The notes under the pieces were generated by a model. The model was not told the DNA's origin and did no database searches. It worked only from the letters and a program-made list of their open reading frames with translations. Positions 17,859-26,751 of a stretch of 26,751 bases of DNA are shown here, one piece after another. Made by a program: the position numbers and the translations under genes. Origin of the DNA: Oehlia diaphana (lineage: Eukaryota > Glomeromycota > Glomeromycetes > Glomerales > Glomeraceae); NCBI GenBank assembly GCA_003833135.1, contig QZLH01001192.1:15110-41860 (forward strand), in the 5' to 3' direction. Numbering within the stretch: the first letter of the stretch is position 1; every line of letters starts with the position of its first letter.

Positions 17859-18279
17859 GTAAAATTAATTCTTATTGGTTGGTTGTTTCTTAATGATCAA
17901 ACGGTACTGAGAGATTTTGTCGTAGCAAATGCAATATTTTTTTGGTCGATTGTTATCTTGTTATTTATGTATACTAATTTTCCATTGCACTATAACTTTG
18001 AAATTTTCACTTTATTTTGTCATGAAAGTAGTTACAGTGTTTCCAGTTTTTTTACTTTTATGCTTTCATCACAATTATGAAATCACGTGGACAGCGAGAT
18101 AAGAATTTAAGATCATCGATTTTCGTGTAACATTATGCTGCGGTTATACTGTATTATAATTGATCATCAAATAATATATATAAGATCCCAAATCCCGTCC
18201 TGATGCTCCAATTTCTGCACCGCGTAAACATACCGTAATTCATTAATTCATCAGCCCCTGTATACAGCATCGGCTAAAA
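17859..18279. other. Upstream region of MOT1
   Basis: It would contain the MOT1 promoter and 5' UTR. It includes a CACGTG at 18084-18089 and a TATA-like ATATATAAG near 18175. A short open stretch at 17883-18080 has no domain and is probably chance. Confidence 0.4.
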
Positions 18280-21200
18280 ATGACGACACGGTAAAGTTCA
18301 TCATTTACGAAAGTAATATCGAAAAATTATTTTTTCTAAATCTTTTTTCGAATTTCTAAAATTACTATGCAGTTTGGACCGTTTGGTCCTTCTTCTGGAT
18401 ACAGGATCTACACCCGCTGTGCGTGCAACGGCTGCTCAACAGCTGGGAGAGATTCAAAGGCAGCATCCCGGAGAGCTACATAACTTGTTATCGAGGGTGC
18501 TGTAGTCCATTTCAAACTAATTTGATCAAGTCTTAGTAAATTAACTAAAATTCACAACAAACTAAAGCTCATTGCGCGTACATTTATTAGGTTATTGTGC
18601 ATTTGAGCAATAAAGAATGGGATACCCGAATTGCCGCTGGACAAGCGATCGAGGCCATTGCTAAAAATGTGCCCCAATGGGATCCTCCCGAAAGTATGTA
18701 AACAACTTTTTTGTTTTCACTTTTATTGTATTTCATTATTACATTGTCATTTTCTCTTCCTCTTTCTTTTTTTTTTGACATAATCATTTACTTGACTACA
18801 TTAAAACCGTATTATAGTTATCAAATTAGAAAACGAACAATGTTCTGTAAATGAAACAAATGATAATAAATATTCGTTTGAAACGTTTGATATTGCAAGT
18901 GTATTGCAGAAAGGTAAAACTTTGTTGGGCTCAGCTGGCAAGGTATGAAGAGATGTGATTCATTAAGTATTTATGTCACATGACTTTAAGAAATTGAAAT
19001 GTTCAATATGTACGTGTTAGGAATATGATCTTGATTTGAGCGATCTAGATCCGGCACAACGGCTAGCACTTCAACATAAAAACCTTAAGGAAAGATTAGG
19101 GTTAGGTAGCGAATTTATGGATGGTGAGTTAAAATACGCAAGGATCAGAGGTCAAACTATTGTTTTGGTTTTAACTCATAATTTAATCTCACTTATATAG
19201 TTGATTTGTTGGATGATGTGGATATAAGTGGAACTTCAGCGCCACAAACTATACAAACACATAAGACAGAGTTTATTGCACAACAACTACCTTCGCAGCC
19301 TCGTTCTCCTGGATTGCCCCCCGAAGAATTGGCTGGGTTAAGTGCACGAGAAAGGAATAAATTGAAAAGGAAAGCAAAAAGTGACGCAAAAAACAAAGGA
19401 AAAGAAAAGTATGTGAAATAACATTCATTACGTGTAAACTGCGCAAGTTACGTTATTGATTTTGTATTTTTAGGATGCGTGTAGTCGAAATGAGTGGAAG
19501 GAAAACAGGTGCTGAAACCGCAGCACCACTTGCAGCCCCTGTTTCGCCATCTACTGTAAAAGTTGAACCTGATGGTAACTTTTAAATTATTGTTGTCAAG
19601 TAAATATTCTTTTACACACACTAACGTTTTTATAATGTATTAAATATAGTACCTGATTCAACACAAAACGATGGTTATTTTAATTTTACACCGCAACCTT
19701 GTTCTAGCAAGATTGTGGTTGAGGCTAAGAAAGACAATTCTACTAATGTATCAGATGAACAATCTAATGAATGGCCCTTTGAGAAAGTGTGTGAATCACT
19801 ATGTGTGTCTTTATTTAAGTAAGTTGCAATAGGGTTATTAATTTGTTTACAAAGTAGCTTTTATATTTACATGTAAATATAAATATTTTAGTTCGTGTTG
19901 GGAAGTTAGACACGGTGCATGTATTGGGCTGAGGGAAATATTAAAAGTACACGGAAGTGGTGCGGGGAAAGTTGGTATGTTCAATATATTGATTTAATTC
20001 AAGTACGTTTAGAGACGAATTAGCCTAATAATACTTCTTTCTAAATTAGTGGGATTAACCAAGGCAGAAAACGAAGCACGTCATAATAAATGGTTAGACG
20101 ATATAGCAATTCGGTTGCTTTGTGTTTTTGCACTAGATAGGTTTGGTGATTTTGTATCTGATCAGGTAAAGAAATTGAGAAATATTTTGATATTAAGTTA
20201 TATTAGCAATATTATACTTATAACTACTTCCCCATAAAGGTTGTTGCACCCGTACGTGAAACGTGCTCACAGACTATGGGTGCCCTTTTGCGTTATATGT
20301 CTTCTGAGGGTGTTGAAAATGTACATAAAGTATTATTGAGAATGATTTATCAAACAGATTTAATTAATAGTTCAACATCAATATGGGAAGTTCGACATGC
20401 TGGAATGTTGGGCTTGAAATATGCTGTTGCTGTCCGTAAGGACTTAGTGAATATGTTGTTGGATGGTACTGTCGGCGCTGTTATATTGGGGTATGCATTT
20501 TTCGTTGATATCCATAGATGATTAAAAACATATGTACTTATATATAATTTTTTGCTTTTCTAGATTAAAAGATAGTGACGATGATGTTCGTGCAGTAGCC
20601 GCGTCAATCTTAATTCCAATTGCAGATTCCTTTGTTAGTTATTCATCTAATAAGATACCTGAAATTGTTTCAGTTTTGTGGGATTGTCTAAAGGATCTGA
20701 AGGATGATTTAACTGCGTCCACAGCAAGTGTGATGGATTTCTTAGGTATGTATAGAATGTTTAAGCGTAAATACTTATATTATTTATACATGGTTGACTT
20801 TACAAATTTTTTCACAGCCAAATTATTTTCATTCCCAAGTGTCCTGGAATATATGCGTATTGCTGCTGCATCAGATCCAAGGTATAGTGCCGTGTAATGT
20901 TCGTTTAAACCTAAAAGACAATAAACTAACAAATTTTAATTTATATCGGAAATTAGTCATTCTTTAACAACGTTAATACCAAGATTATATCCGTTTTTTC
21001 GGCATACTATTACTTCTGTACGTTCAGCGGTTCTTAATACACTTTTAACTTTTTTGGGTATGAATGATGTAGAAGAATGGGTTGATCATCGTACTTTCAG
21101 GCTTGTGCTTCAAAATATGATAGTCGAAGAAAAAAAGGTAAACTATCTTTAAGGTGTTCATTTTTCTGAGAATTTATCTAAATTTTAAACTCCTTATAGG

Positions 21201-24200
21201 ATGTTCTTGATTTATCCGTCAAAGTTTGGTCCGCATTAGTATCTCATTCGGCATTACCTTATCAAAATAAACTTTTCCAATTCACATCACAACATATTTC
21301 TACTTGGTTCATGATTGTAATGACACCGCTAGGCACTCCAATTGATCGTCGGTTATTTTTTGTACCCGAAGGAACAATCCCAATGGATATAGTTCCTACG
21401 TCAGCACCTTCTGCTACTTCATCAGTTTCACGTCGACGAGGACAGAGCCGTAACCAAACAAGTAATGGGAATATGGATGAGTCAATTGGTCATAATATTG
21501 ATGCTGGAATGTTACAACAGGATTTTGCTCTAGTTAGTGTAGATATAGTGTTAAGGGGAAGAGTCTCCGCTTCCAAGGGGTTGGGTATGCTTATGAGTAG
21601 ATGGCCAAATGAAGTAAGTAAATTATATTTGTTAATTTTATTATTTTATTTAACTTCAATTATTTATGTCTATCACTATCACTCTGTATAATCAGTCATT
21701 GGAAGCAACGTTTAAGGAAATACTTGTGTCTTGCCTTTCATCTTCATGGGCCTCAAATAAGCAACTTGCAGCTGTCATCATTGAAGAATGGTCAAGATCA
21801 GTTTTAGACAATAGTGGTCTAGACTACCAAAATCCTTTGATTGAATCTTTACCTTTCGCATCGAATATTTCTGAATTTATGGTTCAAATGCTCGAGTCTG
21901 AGCCGCCAAGTTTCTATTCGGAGCTCGTTACTATACTACGTCGTATCAGGGGCGAATGCCAAGCAATGTTGAATACTTTTGTTTCTGTTGGCAGAATTAA
22001 TTCTGCTAATATACCTGTTTTACCTATGCACGTTCTTGGTGAAGTACAAGCAGATCCTTCAACATTATTTAGTGTTGAAATAGCGGCAGATCTTGCAACA
22101 ACAACATTCGACAATTTATCTGCTCAAGTTTCCGGAAGGAGTAGAAGATCTGCACAAGTCCAACCAGAAGAACGACACTCGCAACTACAGGATCGTAAGC
22201 GTCGTGTGTTGGCTTCAATTGGTTATTATGAGTCAACAAAACAAAAAAATGATATAGTAGTATTTGCGGCTATAGCAGGAGCTGTTGTTGCATTACGAGC
22301 TTTACCGCCGAAATTGAATCCGATAATCAGATCTATCATGAATTCTATTAAGTCAGAGGAAAATATAGGTTTACAACAACGTTCTGCAGCTACTTTAGCC
22401 AGTCTTGTTTCTCTTTGTTCAGTGGCAGATAATTCAGTTCGAGTTAATCCTAATGACAAAATTGTTAAGAATTTGTGTACTTTCCTCTGTTCTGATCCAA
22501 CTACAACTCCTGATATACAGAACAATCACAAGAAGGAAGGTATTCTGTCATTACATAAAGCCAAAGAACCGGACAAAACTTCGTCTAATGGCGATGCCTC
22601 AAGTGATGATGAGAGACTCAGATCACAAAAATTAATAAGGCGTGGTGCTGAAACAGCTTTGAGAGAATTCGCTACACAATTTGGCCCAAAATTATTTGAA
22701 GTAGTACCAAAATTATGGACCTGTATGCGTTCATCACTTGATAACGTATTTAGCCATGGTATGTGCATCTGCTTAATAATAAATGATAATTGTTGAATAT
22801 GGTAAATTAAATAACTCTTTCATAAACCATATAGACGACAGAGATAAAGTAGATGGGATACTTGATACTGATAACCATATAGGGCAAGATGTTATTGATT
22901 CTCTTCAGATAATCCAATCGTTAGTGCCCGTAATTCATAAATCTTTATATTCACAGGTATTATTTCATTTTAGATAGTAACTCTTAAAGTAATTATACAT
23001 TAATGTTTTTATGAATTATGTTTTTAATTCAATTTGCAGATTACGGAGCTGCTACCTCATATTGTAAAAGCTATTCAGTGTCAATATTCTGTAATTCGAT
23101 TCATGGCAGCAAGATGTTTTTCTACCATTGCAAGCGTCATTACAATATCAAGCATGCAAATCATAATCAATCAAGTAATACCATTATTGGGTGATTCACG
23201 GAATGTAATACATCGCCAGGGAGCTGCTGAGTTAATTTACCGTATGTAGTAAATATCTATTGTGTAATAATTGCAATATCTAATTTAAATCCTATCTAAT
23301 ATGAAATTTAGATGTTGTACAAACTATGGATGCAAAGATTCTGCCTTATGTTATTTTTTTAATTGTCCCAATATTGGGTAGAATGAGTGATGTAGACGAA
23401 AATGTCCGATTAGTGAGCACGAACTGTTTTGCCATGTTAATCAAGTTGGTGCCCTTAGAGGTAAATGAGAATAATAATATATATTCTTTATAATTTAAAC
23501 TTTTAACTTGTAATTATTATTATATAGGCTGGTATACCTGATCCGCCTGGTCTATCAACCGAATTATTAAAGCATCGTGACGATGAACGCAAATTCCTTT
23601 CACAACTTCTTGATAGTAATAAATTGGATCCTTATGAGATTCCAATAACAATCAAGGCTGAATTAAGAAAATATCAACAAGAGGGTGTTAATTGGTTGGC
23701 TTTCTTGAACAAATATCAATTGCATGGCATATTATGTGATGGTAAAGTGGTTAATAATATCATATACTTAAAAATATTGATTTACTTAAATTATTTATTA
23801 AAATAAATTTTATAGATATGGGTCTTGGCAAAACTCTTCAATCAATATGTATTTTGGCAAGTGACCAATACACTCGTGCCAAAAAATATAGCCAAACAAT
23901 GTCACCGGACTGTGCCCCATGTCCATCTTTAGTAGTTTGCCCCCCTACCTTAACAGGACATTGGTATCATGAAATATTAAATTATACGGATACGCTGAAG
24001 CCAATTCTGTATTCTGGTAATCCGAAAGACCGAGACAGGTATTAATATAATTAAATGTTATTTCTCATAAGTCTGATATTGATAATTGAATATTTGTTTA
24101 TTATTAGACTTCGACCAAAAATAAAGCAATACGATGTTGTTATTATGTCATATGATATAGTACGTAATGATATAGACGATTTAGCCAATATTAATTGGAA

Positions 24201-25964
24201 TTATTGTATCCTAGATGAAGGTCACGTTATAAAGAATGGCAAAACAAAGATTACAAAAGCAGTAAAATCTGTAAAGGCAAATCATCGGCTAATATTATCT
24301 GGTACACCAATACAGGTTAGGACAAATTATTTTAATTAATTCAATGAAATTTTGACATCATTTACATTTTTTTTTGGTCCTAATTAGAATAATGTGCTAG
24401 AACTATGGTCACTTTTCGATTTCTTAATGCCTGGATTTTTAGGCACGGAGAAGCAATTTAATGAACGTTTTGGTAAACCTATATTATCAAGTAGAGATAG
24501 TAAGAGTTCTTCCAAAGAACAGGAAGCCGGTCAGCCATTCATTTTACAAATATGATTGTTTGTTTAATAATATGAATATTATTAATAATAGGGTTGTATC
24601 TTTTACCTTTTAGGTGCTTTGGCGCTTGAGGCCTTACATAAGCAGGTGCTACCGTTCCTACTGAGACGCTTAAAAGAGGATGTTTTGAATGACTTACCTC
24701 CGAAAATTATACAAGATTATTATTGTGAGCTTAGTGATATACAGGTATTTCGAAAGAGAACAATATGATTTTCGTGTTTTTGATTAATTTTAGATCTAAC
24801 ATACGCAAAATGAATAGAAACAACTTTATGAACAATTTGCTAAATCACAAACTAAAAACACTGTTGAAAATGATCTCGATTCGGAATATATGGAAGAAGA
24901 GAATGAGAAGAAAGCTACACATATATTCCAAGCATTACAATATTTGCGCAAATTGTGCAACCATCCTTTACTAGTTGTAAATGACAAACACCCACAATAT
25001 CGCGTAGTCATGGATAAACTTAGATCTAGCAAGTCTTCATTGCATGATTTGGAAAATGCTCCGAAATTGCTTGCTTTGAAGTAATACAATTTATAATTTA
25101 TCTTCGCATATGTAAAATATTGAATTTTTATTAATATAATTCTTGTTTGTATCCGTACAGACAATTACTACTTGATTGCGGTATAGGAGTAACTACAGAA
25201 TCTGAAGAAGGTACCTTGGGTGCTGGTGCTGTTAGTCAACATCGAGCACTTATCTTCTGTCAGCTCAAGACTATGCTTGACATCATTGAAAATGATTTGT
25301 TCAAGCCTTTAATGCCTTCAGTCACATATATGCGACTCGATGGTTCGGTAGATGCCAACAAACGTCATGGCATAGTACAGCAGTTTAATAAGGATCCATC
25401 AATTGACGTGTTGTTGCTTACAACTCATGTTGGGGGGCTTGGGCTCAACTTAACGGGAGCTGACACTGTGATATTTGTCGAACATGATTGGAATCCAATG
25501 AAGGATTTACAAGCTATGGATCGTGCTCATCGTATTGGACAAAAGAAAGTTGTTAATGTATATCGTTTAATTACTAGAGGAACCTTGGAAGAAAAGATTA
25601 TGGGGTAAGGTTTAAATATTCTCGCGAAAATCATTTATTAAATCGAACGTTACTAATTATCATTATATTATATAGATTACAAAAGTTCAAACTTAATATC
25701 GCTAATTCTATTGTTAATCAACAAAATTCTGGATTGCAAAGTATGGACACTGAACAAATACTTGATCTGTTTAATGTTACGGATAATCAAAGAGGGGGAA
25801 ATGTATCTTCTACAGGTGGTTCAGGATCTAGTTTTGGTTCAAAAGGGAAGAAAGTATCAGCTACAAAGAATGTTTTGGAGGGGTTAGAAAATTTATGGGA
25901 TGATACACAGTATGAAGACCTTAATTTAGATAACTTTATTGAATCTCTTAATTCGGGAAATTGA
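18280..25964 (+). CDS. MOT1: MOT1/BTAF1, Snf2-family ATPase that removes TBP from DNA
   Basis: Nuclear ATPase that strips TATA-binding protein from promoters and redistributes it. Spliced by hand into 27 exons: 18280-18290, 18373-18496, 18591-18693, 18818-18942, 19021-19123, 19201-19408, 19474-19574, 19650-19818, 19892-19974, 20050-20165, 20240-20490, 20564-20745, 20818-20881, 20957-21137, 21200-21613, 21696-22758, 22835-22956, 23040-23241, 23312-23460, 23528-23741, 23816-24038, 24108-24315, 24388-24529, 24614-24744, 24818-25080, 25161-25604, 25676-25964. Every phase closes, giving 1894 aa (yeast and human are close to 1850). The N-terminal 1250 residues are HEAT-type helices (starting MTTRLDRLVLLLDTGSTPAV) that grip TBP. 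The C-terminal motor has DMGLGKT (1329-1335), DEGH (1439-1442, the box typical of Mot1), LSGTPIQNNVLELWSLF, LLRRLKEDV, THVGGLGLNLTGA and DRAHRIGQ (1771-1778). The conserved end NLWDDTQYEDLNLDNF is present. It appears intact. Confidence 0.97.
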
Positions 25965-26527
25965 TTGCGGTTTAATAGATTATTATATCAGATAGATACT
26001 AATTAGAATTTTAATGATAAATATCGTTTATTGCGTTTAGCGAAATGTCAATGTCAAAAGTAAATTATTGTTTGATCTTTGCAAATTAATAGATATAATA
26101 ATAAAATATCGATATTACATCCATTTATCATTTATTTGAAATCCAAGTAGTTATTTATTATCACCACAAAATTTTCACACCACGTGATTTACTAATCTTG
26201 GCCAGAATTTTTCATGCTTGGCCAAATTAAAATTTCTCTTAGGAAATTAAAAGGATTTTTTATTTTTAAATAAATAATTAGGCCACATATTGTTTAAACA
26301 TAGATTTTGGCCCGAATTAAATGTTAAAATTTATTAAACACAAAAAATTAAGGAAATTTCATCTATATTAAAAAAACTTTCTAAAAATTGAGATTACATT
26401 AAACAAATATTGGATTTAATAATATCTGATATATAAACTTTTACTTTTTTCTACACCTATAAAATAAAATTTAAAACATTAAATATTAAAAAAGAAGTTT
26501 GCTATTTATTGCTAGTAGTATTATATA
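25965..26527. other. MOT1 3' flank with TTGGCC-type motifs
   Basis: An AATAAA (about 26099-26106) follows the MOT1 stop by about 140 bases and is a likely poly(A) signal. Between about 26199 and 26315 lie four GGCC-centred motifs (cttggccag, cttggccaa, ttaggccac, tttggcccg) in AT-rich DNA, perhaps an old repeat. No coding sequence was seen. Confidence 0.5.
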
Positions 26528-26751
26528 CAGTGGCTTCCAAAAAAAACGCACCAGGCATATTGTTAATCATTAATCACATGTATTGATGCCAAATTAAAGC
26601 CAATCAAATTAAAACTTAAAATGTAAATCATTTACCATGTGATCTACCAAAATATAAAATTTGGCATAAATTGATTGGTTAATTTTTCATGTACGTCACA
26701 TTTTATCAAAAAATGGTGGTGCGTCACTTTTGTATTTTTAATAAATTAAGC
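26528..26751. mobile_element. Fold-back element with Tc1/mariner-like end, cut by the window edge
   Basis: It begins CAGTGGCTTCCAAAA directly after a TA, the form of Tc1/mariner termini. Inverted pairs follow: ACGCACCA against TGGTGCGT (26717-26724), ATGCCAAATT (26586-26595) against AATTTGGCAT (26658-26667), and CCAATCAA (26600-26607) against TTGATTGG (26671-26678). No transposase fits in 224 bases, so it is a MITE or a short remnant. The right outer end (CCACTG) is not reached within the window. Confidence 0.6.

Noticed and set aside
17883..18080. 65-residue Phe-rich + strand open frame before MOT1
   Set aside because: No domain, composition of AT-rich chance sequence, no poly(A) signal or splice context.
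1..26751. tRNA or rRNA genes
   Set aside because: I looked for GTTCGAATC-like T-arms and paired acceptor stems; the near match at about 701-711 lies in the kinase pseudogene exon and lacks a cloverleaf.

Overview
The window looks like nuclear DNA of an AT-rich fungus. Spliceosomal introns are short (most about 70-90 nt) and AT-rich, decayed protein-kinase and repeat-bearing hypothetical genes sit among transposon debris, and the LTR retroelement and Tc1-like end are of kinds common in arbuscular mycorrhizal fungi (Glomeromycotina, Rhizophagus-like). The taxonomic call is inference from style; no marker gene proves it.

Left part (1-6.48 kb): a graveyard. It holds a truncated protein-kinase pseudogene (326-712, +), a decayed minus-strand reading region (780-1410) with an inverted partial copy at about 4.45-4.67 kb, a multi-exon minus-strand pseudogene with an internal peptide repeat (2075-3626), an array of short repeats spaced about 50 bp apart (3877-4093), and another decayed minus-strand coding region (about 5.54-6.13 kb).

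Middle (6.48-10.95 kb): one complete insertion of a Ty3/gypsy-type LTR retroelement with TG...CA LTRs and a 4-bp duplication (CTAT). It keeps gag and protease but has no reverse transcriptase, RNase H or integrase, so it is non-autonomous. Gag ends on T TTA AAC TAG with pol in the -1 frame, a textbook slippery heptamer for -1 ribosomal frameshifting. The element is riddled with stops that fit C-to-T/G-to-A decay, and many LTR differences lie at CpG. It is followed by a strong hairpin (11279-11362) and a MITE-like fold-back (11366-11560).

Right part (12.2-26 kb): gene-rich, all on the + strand and apparently intact. An NRAMP divalent-metal transporter (6 exons, 501 aa), a short-chain dehydrogenase/reductase (6 exons, 306 aa) and a full MOT1/BTAF1 TBP-removing Snf2 ATPase (27 exons, 1894 aa) can each be spliced by hand with every exon phase closing. 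Between the dehydrogenase and MOT1 lie about 2.5 kb with two further decayed coding fragments. The window ends in a fold-back element with a Tc1/mariner-like terminus. The three intact genes do separate jobs (metal uptake, redox metabolism, transcription control); nothing suggests they act as a pathway.
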